Shown piece by piece: positions 53,331 to 61,462 of a stretch of DNA of 64,000 bases. Position numbers and translations under genes: made by a program. The stretch is from CAZMGT01 sp964565895 (GTDB lineage Bacteria > Armatimonadota > Zipacnadia > UBA1398 > CAZMGT01). Within the stretch, counting starts at the first letter, position 1. Each line of letters opens with the position of its first letter. The stretch is taken from contig CAZMGT010000007.1 of assembly GCA_964565895.1 (NCBI GenBank), positions 17,515-81,514 of the forward strand, in the 5' to 3' direction. The notes under the pieces were generated by a model, which was not told where the DNA came from, ran no database searches, and was given only the letters and a program-made list of their open reading frames with translations.

Positions 53331-54908
53331 ATGAAAATTCTTGTCTGCGACAAGCTAGCCGACGAGGGTATCGCCAAGCTGCGCGAGGCCGGCGAGGTTC
53401 TCGTGCGCACCGGCCTGTCCGAGGACGAACTTGTGCAAGCCGTCGCCGACGCCGCGGCGATCGTCGTGCGCAGCGGGACGAAAGTTACCCGCCGGGTAAT
53501 CGAGGCTGCGCCCGAGCTTAAGGTCATCGGTCGCGCGGGCGTGGGCGTGGACAACATTGACCTATATGCGGCAACGGAGCGCGGCGTCGTCGTGTGCAAC
53601 TCGCCCGGGGGAAACACCATCGCCGCCGCCGAGCACACCATTGGCCTAATGCTCGCCATCTCGCGCAAAATCCCCATGGCTCACGCCAGCCTGCGCCGGG
53701 GCGAGTGGAACCGCTCGGCGTTTTTGGGGACCGAGGTGCGCAACAAGGTGCTGGGGATCATCGGCTTGGGGCGCATCGGGCGCGAGGTCGCCCGCCGCGC
53801 CCGCGGCTTGGACATGGAGGTCATCGGCTACGACCCGGCGCTTTCCGACAGCCGCTGCCGCGAGCTCGGCGTGGAGCCCGTGGAGCTAGACGAGCTGCTG
53901 GAAAAGGCCGACTACGTCACCCTCCATGTCCCGCTCAACGACTCCACCCGACACATGATCGGCCGCGAGCAGTTGGCCAAAATGAAGCGCGGGGCGTTTT
54001 TGATTAACTGCTCGCGCGGGGGCGTCGTCGACGAGGAAGCGCTGGCCGAGGCGGTGGAGTCCGGCCACCTCGCGGGCGCCGCGCTCGATGTCTACGAGGG
54101 CGAGCCGGAGCCGTTCGACAGCCCCGTAATGCGCGTGGAGAACATTGTAACCACGCCGCACTTGGGGGCCTCGACCGCCGAGGCCCAGGTGAGCGCCGCG
54201 GTAGATGTCGCCGAGCAGGTCGTCGAGGTCCTCCGCGGAGGGCAAGCGCGCAACGCCGTAAACATGCCTCCCATTCCCGCCGAGTCGCGCGAGTATACCG
54301 CGCCCTATATGCACGTTGCCGAGAAACTCGGCGCGTTCTTGGCCCACCTCATCCCCGGGGGCCTAAACGCCGTAGACATCGAGTACGCCGGCGGATTGCG
54401 CGGCTACGATTGCTCCTACCTCACGCGCAGCGTGATGGTCGGGCTTCTGGGCGGCCAGGTGAGCGAAAGCGTAAACCTCGTTAACGCGCTGTCCGTGGCC
54501 TATGAGCGCGGGATTCGCCTGGACGAGACGAAAAGCGGCCTGCCCACGCATTTTCACGACCTAATCACTGTGCGTGCCGAGGGCGACCGCGAGACCCACG
54601 TGGCGAGCGCCACCCTGCGGGGCATCGACGAACCGCGCATCGTGCAAATCGACGAATACCGCGTGGACATCGTCCCCGAGGGGATAATGCTTTTGCTCTA
54701 TCACCGCGACCAGCCTGGGGTAATCGGCCGCTGCGGGACGATCCTCGGCGAGGCCAACGTAAACATCGGGCAGATGCACGTGGGGCGCAACGTGGTGGGG
54801 GGCACGGCGCTGATGATCCTCAACCTCGACGACCCCGTACCCCCCGAGGCGCTGGAGAAAATCAAAAGCTTCGAGCCGATCGAGGAAGTAAAGCTGCTTG
54901 AGCTGTAG
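53331..54908 (+). CDS. serA: D-3-phosphoglycerate dehydrogenase
   Basis: 525 residues, the long SerA type. Substrate/NAD domain: VIGRAGVGVDNIDLYA, LGIIGLGRIGREVARRA (Rossmann, about residue 140), HLGAST (catalytic histidine region, about 278). The allosteric-substrate-binding domain (about 315-445) and the ACT domain (about 450-525, LLLYHRDQPGVIGRCGTIL) complete the chain, so serine feedback regulation is expected. It oxidises 3-phosphoglycerate in serine biosynthesis. The ATG (MKILVCDKLADEG) is preceded by GGGTGAG; an in-frame GTG lies 15 bases upstream. Gap to the aminotransferase stop is 18 bases. Confidence 0.97.
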   Translation: MKILVCDKLADEGIAKLREAGEVLVRTGLSEDELVQAVADAAAIVVRSGTKVTRRVIEAAPELKVIGRAGVGVDNIDLYAATERGVVVCNSPGGNTIAAAEHTIGLMLAISRKIPMAHASLRRGEWNRSAFLGTEVRNKVLGIIGLGRIGREVARRARGLDMEVIGYDPALSDSRCRELGVEPVELDELLEKADYVTLHVPLNDSTRHMIGREQLAKMKRGAFLINCSRGGVVDEEALAEAVESGHLAGAALDVYEGEPEPFDSPVMRVENIVTTPHLGASTAEAQVSAAVDVAEQVVEVLRGGQARNAVNMPPIPAESREYTAPYMHVAEKLGAFLAHLIPGGLNAVDIEYAGGLRGYDCSYLTRSVMVGLLGGQVSESVNLVNALSVAYERGIRLDETKSGLPTHFHDLITVRAEGDRETHVASATLRGIDEPRIVQIDEYRVDIVPEGIMLLLYHRDQPGVIGRCGTILGEANVNIGQMHVGRNVVGGTALMILNLDDPVPPEALEKIKSFEPIEEVKLLEL

Positions 54909-54938
54909 GGCACATTCTCTGGCGAGGCAGGTCTGAGG

Positions 54939-56243
54939 TTGGCAGAGATCATTCCGTTTCGCGCGTGGCGCTATAACTTCGCGCGGGCCGGGCGGCCGGA
55001 GGAGGTATTGGCCCCGCCGTTTGACATTATCTCCCCGGACGAGGCCGCCGCCCTGCGCGAAAGCCACGAGCACAACATCGTGCATCTCGTGTTGGGCTCC
55101 CTGCCCGCGGGAGGCGCGCGGCCGGAAGGCGCCTATCGCCAGGCCGCGGAAAAGCTCCGCCGCTGGCAGCAAAGCGGCGTGCTCGTGCGCGACGAAAAGC
55201 CCGCCATCTACCCCTACGAGCAGGAGTTCGTCGGGCCCGACGGCCAGCGGCGCACGCGCTTTGGCTTCGTCTGCGCCCTGCGCCTCGTCCCGTTCGGCCA
55301 GCGTGTGGTCTATCCCCACGAGGAAACGTTCGACAAGCCCGTGGACGACCGGGTGAGCCTCATGCGCGCCTGCCGGGCGAACCTGAGCATGGTGTTCGCC
55401 ATCTTTCGCGACGAAGCGCGCGTTGCCGAGCGCGCCCTCGCTGCGGCGATCGCCCGGGGCGCGGAGAAGCTGTTTGAGTTCACCGACGCCAACGGCGTGG
55501 TGCACCGCATGTTCCGCGTGGACGACGAGGAGACAATCCGCACCGTTGCCCAGCGGCTTGCCCCGCGGCCGCTGATCATCGCCGACGGGCACCATCGCTA
55601 TAGCGCATGCCTGCGCCTGGCCGAGGAGCTGCGGCAATCGGCCGGCGGCCGTCGCGGGCCGTGGGACTACTGCACCGTCTACCTGTGCAATATGGTCGAC
55701 CGAGGGATGACCATCTACCCCACGCACCGCCTGCTGCGCTGCGCCAGCGATGTGGACTGGGGGCGGCTTGCGCGCTATTTCGAGCTGCGCGAACTCCCCT
55801 CCCCCACCCCGCAGGCGATCGTCGAGCACCTGCGCGACCTCGCCGCGCGCCGGGCGGTCGGTTTCGTTATCCATACCAAAGAGAAAACGTGCGCCGCGCG
55901 CCTGCGGCGGTTCGACGACGTGGCCCCGCTCATCGAGCCGGACAGGCCCGAGTACTGGCGCCGCTTGGGCTACGTCGTGCTCCACGCGGTGGTTATCCGC
56001 AGCATCCTTGGCGTAGACGACCGGCACGCCAGCGGCCAGGCCCTCGCCTACACGCCCGAGGTCGGCGAGGCGCTCGCCCGCGTGGCTTCGGGGGAGTTCC
56101 ACGTCGCCCTCCTCGTAAACCCGCCCACGCTGCAGGACCTGCAGAACGTGTGCCTCGCCGGCGCCCGTATGCCCCACAAGGCGACGTATTTTTACCCCAA
56201 GGTGCTCAGCGGCGCAGTGATCAGGTCGCTAGAGGAGTTCTGA
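54939..56243 (+). CDS. DUF1015 family protein
   Basis: 434 residues from a TTG start with TGAGG just upstream. DUF1015 features: IIPFRAWRYNFARAGRPEEV at the N-terminus, APPFDIISPDEAAAL, and HHRYSACLRLAEEL near residue 220 (IIADGHHRY). The family is a HGD-type uncharacterised group, frequent next to serA or phosphoserine genes; a role in serine metabolism has been proposed from that linkage alone, and a kinase or SerB-like role is not demonstrated. It is 30 bases after serA. No signal peptide; cytoplasmic. Confidence 0.9.
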   Translation: MAEIIPFRAWRYNFARAGRPEEVLAPPFDIISPDEAAALRESHEHNIVHLVLGSLPAGGARPEGAYRQAAEKLRRWQQSGVLVRDEKPAIYPYEQEFVGPDGQRRTRFGFVCALRLVPFGQRVVYPHEETFDKPVDDRVSLMRACRANLSMVFAIFRDEARVAERALAAAIARGAEKLFEFTDANGVVHRMFRVDDEETIRTVAQRLAPRPLIIADGHHRYSACLRLAEELRQSAGGRRGPWDYCTVYLCNMVDRGMTIYPTHRLLRCASDVDWGRLARYFELRELPSPTPQAIVEHLRDLAARRAVGFVIHTKEKTCAARLRRFDDVAPLIEPDRPEYWRRLGYVVLHAVVIRSILGVDDRHASGQALAYTPEVGEALARVASGEFHVALLVNPPTLQDLQNVCLAGARMPHKATYFYPKVLSGAVIRSLEEF

Positions 56244-56595
56244 CCCGCAGAAAACGCGCCCTTGCCTTTTCGGCGACTGCCGGAAGTGCACCGTAGGCAA
56301 TGTCCTTCCCCTTCGTCGCGGCCGGCGCTCGGACAAAGCCGGCCCGCGGGCGAGCGCGCGGCTGGGCAGGCTCGCAACATGGCCCGCTTGAAAAGCAAAC
56401 GCAAGCCCCGCGAAAATCGTCGCCTAGCAGCAACGCTTGGGCAAGCGAGAGCGCTCATTTTGACCGGCGAGCGGCGACCAGGGGCACGCCCGCGGTGCGA
56501 CCGCCATTTGCCGCCCCTGCGCGCGACGAAAAAGCAACGAGCAGCGCCGGCCCACCGGGCAAGGTGTGACCGCGCGGCGCGAAAGCGGGCGGGAC

Positions 56596-56624
56596 TTGAC
56601 AATCGCGCAGCTTTTGTGTATAAT
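56596..56624 (+). promoter_or_regulatory. Perfect consensus promoter TTGACA-17-TATAAT
   Basis: TTGACA at 56596-56601 and TATAAT at 56619-56624 with a 17-base spacer: every position matches the sigma70/sigmaA consensus. The predicted start is near 56631, about 255 bases before the HEAT-repeat gene. It is the strongest promoter in the window. Confidence 0.85.
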
Positions 56625-56661
56625 AGACATGGTCAACCGGGGATTGTCAACGTTGGTTAAC
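56596..56661 (+). promoter_or_regulatory. Operator-like inverted repeats overlapping the promoter
   Basis: TTGACAATC (56596-56604, including the -35) has an exact inverted copy GATTGTCAA at 56642-56650. A second, imperfect pair is GGTCAACC (56631-56638) and GGTTAAC (56655-56661). The arms overlap the -35 and the predicted start site, where a repressor dimer pair could block transcription. A regulator is not adjacent. Confidence 0.5.
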
Positions 56662-56885
56662 AGAGAAGCGCTCTGCGTAATAAATTGGTGCAATAGTGAA
56701 TATCTGGCAACAACACCGCGCTGCACTTTGCGGCCGGCCCGGTCTGTCCCCGCTCCCCACCGTGCCCTGCGCGCTTTTTTTGTGCCGTTGCGCTGTGTCC
56801 ACGCCGATGTTCTGCCGAGCGGCGTCGGCTTGCGCCGTGGCCGATGACGCGGCGCGGTGCAGCGTCTTCGATTGGGGCGTTTTCA

Positions 56886-58406
56886 TTGGCTAGCAAGAAG
56901 GAGAAAGTCGCCGAGCTTGTCGAGCAGCTTAAAAGCAAGAACGAATCCGTCCAAGAAGAGGCGATCGCCGAGCTTGTTAAGGCGGGAAAGGCCGCCGTTC
57001 CCCACCTTATCGAGGCCATGGAGGCCCGCTCCTACCAGGTGCGCATGTGCGCCGCGCAAGCCCTGGGCGACATCGGCGACAAGCGGGCCGTGGGGGCGCT
57101 CGTCGCCGCCCTGGGCGACACGAGCGTTAACGTCCAGCGGGCCGCTGCGGAGGCCCTGGTGAAAATCGGCGAGCCCGCCGTCGCCGCGCTTATGGAATGC
57201 CTCGACTCCACGGACTCCCTCGCGCGCAAATGGGCCGCCGAGGCCCTGGGGAAAATCGGCAACGAATCGGTCGTCGGCGCGCTGATCGAGCGACTCAAAG
57301 AGCGTAACGTTGAGGTACAAAAGTCCATCGTTGTTGCTCTGGGCGAGCTTAGGGTGCGCAAGGCGATCAAGCCGTTGATCGACCTGCTCGACCACGAAAA
57401 CGTCGAGCTCGCGCGCTCGGCGGCCGAGTCGCTGGGGTCGATCGGCAGCTCCCGCGCCGTCGAGCCTTTGCTTCAGGCGCTCGACTCGCCGAGCCTCGAC
57501 GTACGCAAGGCCGCCGCAGAGGCCCTTGTCGCCATCGGCCGGAGCTCCGTGGAGCCGCTCATCGAAGCCCTCAACCACCCAGACTACGTCGTCCGCCGTT
57601 GGGCCGCGGAGGCCCTGGGCGAGCTGCGCGATCCGCGCGCCTCGCAGGCGCTCATGAAAGCCCTTTCCGACGAAAACCCTAGGGTTACGCGCTATGCGGC
57701 CATCGCCCTCGGGCAAATCGGGGAAAAGCGCGCTGTGCCCAAGCTGTTGCGCCTCATGAAACACGAGAGCAAAGATTTGCGCTCTGCTGCCGTCAACGCG
57801 ATCAAAGCGATCGGCACCAAGCGCGCTGTGGGGCCGCTGATCGAGGCGCTGAAGGACTCAGACTGGGTAGTTAGGCTCACCGCCGCTCAGGCCCTGGGCT
57901 CGCTCGGCGACAAGCGCGCGATAAAGCCGCTTATCGCCGCGCTCGACGATGAGGAGTGGAGCGTGGCCCTGCATGCGGCGGCCTCGCTGGGCCAGCTTAA
58001 GGCGGAGCAGGCCACGGGAAAGCTTATTGCCCTGCTCCGCGCCGACCGCGCCCCGCTGCGCCGCGCGGCTGCTACGAGCCTTATGCAAATCGGCAATCCT
58101 GTGGCCTATAAGGCGCTTTATGCCGTGCGCAACGACGACGACCCGCGCGTGCGCGAGGCCGTCGCCGAGGCCCTCGCCGCGCTCGAGCCGGCGTGGAAGA
58201 AGCTGCAGCTAGAGCAAGCGAAAAAGAAGAAAGCCGCGGAAAAGGCGGCCGCGAAGAAGGCCGCGCAGAAGAAGGCCGCGGCGAAAAAGAAAGCGGCGGC
58301 AAAGAAAAAAGCCGCCGCCAAGAAAAAGGCCGCCAAAAAGAAAGCCGCAGCCAAAAAGAAAGCCCCGGCCAAGAAAAAGAAAAAGGCCAAGGCCGCCGCC
58401 CGCTAG
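56886..58406 (+). CDS. HEAT-repeat protein with lysine/alanine-rich (histone H1-like) C-terminal tail
   Basis: About 506 residues from a TTG start (MASKKEKVAELVEQLKSK); an ATG 42 bases upstream in frame is a less convincing alternative because neither has a strong ribosome site. Residues 10-440 are roughly 13-14 repeats of about 31 residues of the PBS-lyase HEAT type, such as AVGALVAALGDTSVNVQRA and RKWAAEALGKIGNESVVGAL. The last 64 residues (about 443-506) are almost only K and A, in units like KKKAAAK, as in histone H1, AlgP or bacterial HBsu/HupB tails. It probably binds DNA or RNA through the tail and proteins through the HEAT solenoid. Cytoplasmic, no signal. Confidence 0.88.
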   Translation: MASKKEKVAELVEQLKSKNESVQEEAIAELVKAGKAAVPHLIEAMEARSYQVRMCAAQALGDIGDKRAVGALVAALGDTSVNVQRAAAEALVKIGEPAVAALMECLDSTDSLARKWAAEALGKIGNESVVGALIERLKERNVEVQKSIVVALGELRVRKAIKPLIDLLDHENVELARSAAESLGSIGSSRAVEPLLQALDSPSLDVRKAAAEALVAIGRSSVEPLIEALNHPDYVVRRWAAEALGELRDPRASQALMKALSDENPRVTRYAAIALGQIGEKRAVPKLLRLMKHESKDLRSAAVNAIKAIGTKRAVGPLIEALKDSDWVVRLTAAQALGSLGDKRAIKPLIAALDDEEWSVALHAAASLGQLKAEQATGKLIALLRADRAPLRRAAATSLMQIGNPVAYKALYAVRNDDDPRVREAVAEALAALEPAWKKLQLEQAKKKKAAEKAAAKKAAQKKAAAKKKAAAKKKAAAKKKAAKKKAAAKKKAPAKKKKKAKAAAR

Positions 58407-58506
58407 CGCCCTTTTCAGCTACTTTCCTTTCCCACAGCAGCACGGTGCGCGGGCGAGGTGTCTTGCACGAACCGGAGGACCCCGCAGCGCAGCAAGCCGC
58501 CCCGCC

Positions 58507-59412
58507 TCATTCCCCGAAGCCCGTGTCGCCGTGGCGCGCGCTTTCGGCCGGCGCGCGGGCTTTGCCCTGTGGGCAAGGCGGAGGGCCCTCGCGGCGCTCC
58601 ATGTCCCAAAGCTGGGCCTCGGTGCACAGGTCGGCGGCGGCCATTAGCCCCGCGAGAACGAGGCCCCGCGCGCCGTCGCGAAACCCGCAGCGCAGGACAA
58701 AATGGCTTAAAAACCGCCTTAGCGGGCGAAATATAAAGCGCAGCAGGCTAAACCGCTTGCCCTTCCCGCGCAGCACGCGGGCTTCGCCCGCGCTATATTT
58801 GACCATATAGCGCTCGATAAACTCGGCCACCGTGTCGTGGTTGAGGTGCAGCGTGGCCAGCTCCTCCCTGCAGGGCAGGGTGAGCACCTCGCCGGAGATG
58901 GGGGGATGGCCGTGGGTCTCGCCCGCCCAGCTCGGGTCCCAAGCGTCGGCGCGAAAGAAGCGAAGCTGGTTGCTGCGGAACAGCCCCGCATGGCGCACCC
59001 AGCCCCCGAAAATGATGTTCTTCCGGGCAAAGCGCACGCCGGCGTAGCGCCCCTCGCGCGCGACGGCGGCGAGCCTCTCCGCGAGCGCCGGGCTCATCCG
59101 CTCGTCGGCGTCGATGCGCAAGATCCACCGCCCGCGCGCCGCTCGAAAACCGATTTTGTCCAGAATGTTTACCGACTCGCCCGCGCTGCTTGCGGCGATC
59201 ACCCGCGCCCCCAGGCGCCGGGCGATCTCCGCTGTGCCGTCCTCGCTTTCGTCGTCAACGACGATGATCTCCTGGGCGAAGCCGCGGAGGGAGTTTATGC
59301 AGTCGGCGATGTGTCGGGCCTCGTCTTTCGCCTTAATTACCGCGGAAATGAGAGGCTGCTCGCCCTCGACGAAGCTGGCCTGGCGCACTTCCGGCCGGCG
59401 GCTGTCGGCCAC
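58507..59412 (-). CDS. Glycosyltransferase family 2
   Basis: 301 residues. The GTG start has AAAGGGG nine bases upstream. GT-A features: ISAVIKAKDEARHIADCI at the N-terminus, EIIVVDDESEDGTAEIARRL (VDDxS, about residue 55) and WILRIDADERM (DxD metal-binding motif, about 100). It resembles the WaaE/KdtX-like lipopolysaccharide-core type transferases, which add a sugar to a lipid-linked acceptor at the cytoplasmic membrane. The acceptor is unknown. It starts 3 bases after the ligA stop, so it is in the ligA operon, and its own stop leaves 100 bases to the converging HEAT gene. Confidence 0.9.
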   Translation of the reverse strand: MADSRRPEVRQASFVEGEQPLISAVIKAKDEARHIADCINSLRGFAQEIIVVDDESEDGTAEIARRLGARVIAASSAGESVNILDKIGFRAARGRWILRIDADERMSPALAERLAAVAREGRYAGVRFARKNIIFGGWVRHAGLFRSNQLRFFRADAWDPSWAGETHGHPPISGEVLTLPCREELATLHLNHDTVAEFIERYMVKYSAGEARVLRGKGKRFSLLRFIFRPLRRFLSHFVLRCGFRDGARGLVLAGLMAAADLCTEAQLWDMERREGPPPCPQGKARAPAESARHGDTGFGE

Positions 59413-59415
59413 TGG

Positions 59416-61452
59416 TTAGTCCCCTTTCCCCGCCTGCGGGCCGAGACGGGCGAAGAACTCCTCCTCGCTGAGGACCGCGACGCCCAGCTCGCGCGCCTTG
59501 GCCAGCTTCGACCCCGCCCCAGGCCCGGCGACGACGTAGTCGGTCTTCTTGCTCACCGAGGACGACGCCCGGCCGCCCAACCGCCGGACAAGCGCCTCGG
59601 CCTCCTCGCGCGTCATGCGCTCCAGCTTGCCCGTGAACACAAACGTCTTGCCCGAGACAAACGGGTGCTCCTCGCGCGCCTTCTCCTCCTCCTGCGGGCG
59701 CACGCCGGCCTCAAGCAAGCGGTCCACGAGTTTTGCGCTGCGCGGGTCGTCGAAAAACCGGCGCACGCTCTTGGCGATCTCCTCGCCCACCTCGTGGATC
59801 GCGGCCAGCTCCTCGACCGAGGCGTTGCGCAGGGCGTCGAGCGAGCCGAAGTGCGAGGCGAGGACCTCGGCCACATGCTCGCCCACGTGGCGGATACCCA
59901 GGGCATAGATGAACCGCGCGAGCGTGGGGCGCTTGCTCTTTTCGATGGCCTCGAGGAGGTTCGCCGCGGACTTGTCGCCCATGCGCTCTAAGTTGGCCAC
60001 GTCGGAGTGCTTGAGGTGGTAGAGGTCCGCGAAATCCTTCACCAAGCCGCGGCTAATCAGTTGCTCGATGATTTTCGGCCCGAGGTGGTCGATGTCCATC
60101 GCCCGGCGCGAGGCGAAGTGGCGCAGCCCCTCGGCGAGCTTCGCCGGGCAACTGGGGTTAATGCACCGGGCGACGGCCTCGCCCTCCTCGCGATACACCT
60201 TCCCCCCGCACACCGGGCACTGCTTGGGCATGACGAACTCTTTCTCCTTGCCCGTGCGCTCCGATTTCACGACCTCGACAACCTCGGGGATAATGTCGCC
60301 CGCTTTCTGAATAATCACCACGTCGCCGATGCGCACATCTTTGCGGCGGATCTCGTCCTCGTTGTGCAGCGTTGCGCGGGAGACGGTCGTCCCATCCAAA
60401 AACACGGGCTCCATCTCGGCCACCGGCGTAATTGCCCCTGTGCGGCCGACTTGGGGGATAATGCGCAGGATGCGCGTGCGCGCGCGCTCCGGCGGGAACT
60501 TATAGGCCGTGGCCCAGCGGGGGCTGCGCGAAATTTGCCCCAGCTCGGCGTGAAGCGCCAGGTCGTTGACCTTGATCACCATCCCGTCCACGGGCATGGG
60601 GAGCTCATCGCGCTTGCGCTCCGCCTCCTCGATCACCTCGATAACCTCGTCCACACCTTGGGCGACCCTGTAGTCAATGCTCACGGGAAAGCCCACGGTG
60701 CGCAGATACTCCAGGGCCTCGGCGTGGGTGCTTACGGGAAGGGGCTCGGGCGAGCGCACGTCGTAAAACACCGCCTCAAGCCGGCGCTTTGCGGTAACCG
60801 CGGAGTCGAGCTGGCGCACGGAGCCCGCGGCCGCGTTGCGCGGGTTGGCGAACAGCGGCTCGCCGTTCGCCTCGCGCTCGCGGTTTAGTCGCTCGAACTC
60901 CTTCTTGGACATGTATACCTCCCCGCGCACCTCCATGATCGACGGTGTGCGCGGGTCGTCGAACAGGCGCAGGGGGACGCTGCGGATGGTGCGGATGTTT
61001 AGGGTAACGTCCTCGCCGGTCGTCCCATCGCCGCGCGTCGCGCCGGTGGTAAGCACCCCGTCCTCATAGGTTAGCGAGACGCCCAGCCCGTCGATCTTAT
61101 ACTCCACCACGTATTCAATCTTCTCGCTCGGGGGCATGCCGAGGATGCGCTTTACGCGGGCGTCGAACTCGCGCACCTCGTCGGCGGAGAAGCAGTTGGA
61201 TAGGCTGAGCATGGGGAAGCGATGGACAACCGTGCCGAACTCCTCCACGGGCGGGGCGCCCACGCGCTGGGTGGGGGAGTCCGGAGTGACCAGCTCGGGA
61301 TATTTCTCCTCCAGCTCGACGAGCTCGCGGAACAGCTGGTCGTATTCTGCGTCGGAGATCTCCGGGCTGTCCAGGACGTAGTAGCGATAGTTGTGGTAGT
61401 TAATAAGCTCGCGCAGCTTGCGCACACGTTGCTCAATTTGCTTGCTGGCCAT
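59416..61452 (-). CDS. ligA: NAD-dependent DNA ligase
   Basis: 678 residues. The start giving MASKQIEQRVRKLRELINYH is preceded by GAGGGAGCG. Domain Ia with YYVLDSPEISDAEYDQLF; adenylation domain with the active-site lysine K119 in EYKIDGLGVS; OB fold; four-cysteine zinc finger (CPVCGG and RCINPSCP, about residues 410-440); helix-hairpin-helix region; and a C-terminal BRCT domain (about 595-678). It seals nicks in replication and repair using NAD. It lies 10 bases after the helicase and 3 bases before the glycosyltransferase. Confidence 0.98.
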   Translation of the reverse strand: MASKQIEQRVRKLRELINYHNYRYYVLDSPEISDAEYDQLFRELVELEEKYPELVTPDSPTQRVGAPPVEEFGTVVHRFPMLSLSNCFSADEVREFDARVKRILGMPPSEKIEYVVEYKIDGLGVSLTYEDGVLTTGATRGDGTTGEDVTLNIRTIRSVPLRLFDDPRTPSIMEVRGEVYMSKKEFERLNREREANGEPLFANPRNAAAGSVRQLDSAVTAKRRLEAVFYDVRSPEPLPVSTHAEALEYLRTVGFPVSIDYRVAQGVDEVIEVIEEAERKRDELPMPVDGMVIKVNDLALHAELGQISRSPRWATAYKFPPERARTRILRIIPQVGRTGAITPVAEMEPVFLDGTTVSRATLHNEDEIRRKDVRIGDVVIIQKAGDIIPEVVEVVKSERTGKEKEFVMPKQCPVCGGKVYREEGEAVARCINPSCPAKLAEGLRHFASRRAMDIDHLGPKIIEQLISRGLVKDFADLYHLKHSDVANLERMGDKSAANLLEAIEKSKRPTLARFIYALGIRHVGEHVAEVLASHFGSLDALRNASVEELAAIHEVGEEIAKSVRRFFDDPRSAKLVDRLLEAGVRPQEEEKAREEHPFVSGKTFVFTGKLERMTREEAEALVRRLGGRASSSVSKKTDYVVAGPGAGSKLAKARELGVAVLSEEEFFARLGPQAGKGD

Positions 61453-61462
61453 TTTCGCTCCC

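Larger units (their letters stand above)
56244..56885. other. 642-base intergenic region with strong promoter and operator-like repeats
   Basis: No gene with a supported start is seen on either strand. The first 340 bases are G+C-rich without a terminator that I can define. From 56596 the base composition changes to AT-rich around a perfect promoter with operator-like half-sites (described separately). From the predicted start site near 56631 a leader of about 255 bases runs to the HEAT gene, with eight T at 56772-56779 but no convincing stem before them. A small untranslated regulatory RNA or a leader element is possible. Confidence 0.6.

Noticed and set aside
54561..56177. Minus-strand open frame opposite serA and DUF1015
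   Set aside because: No domain similarity; the plus-strand genes are well supported.
58200..58400. Lysine/alanine tail as a repeat array or sequencing artefact
   Set aside because: The codons vary (AAG/AAA, GCC/GCG/GCA) and the frame stays open to a proper stop, which argues for selection on the protein rather than DNA slippage alone.
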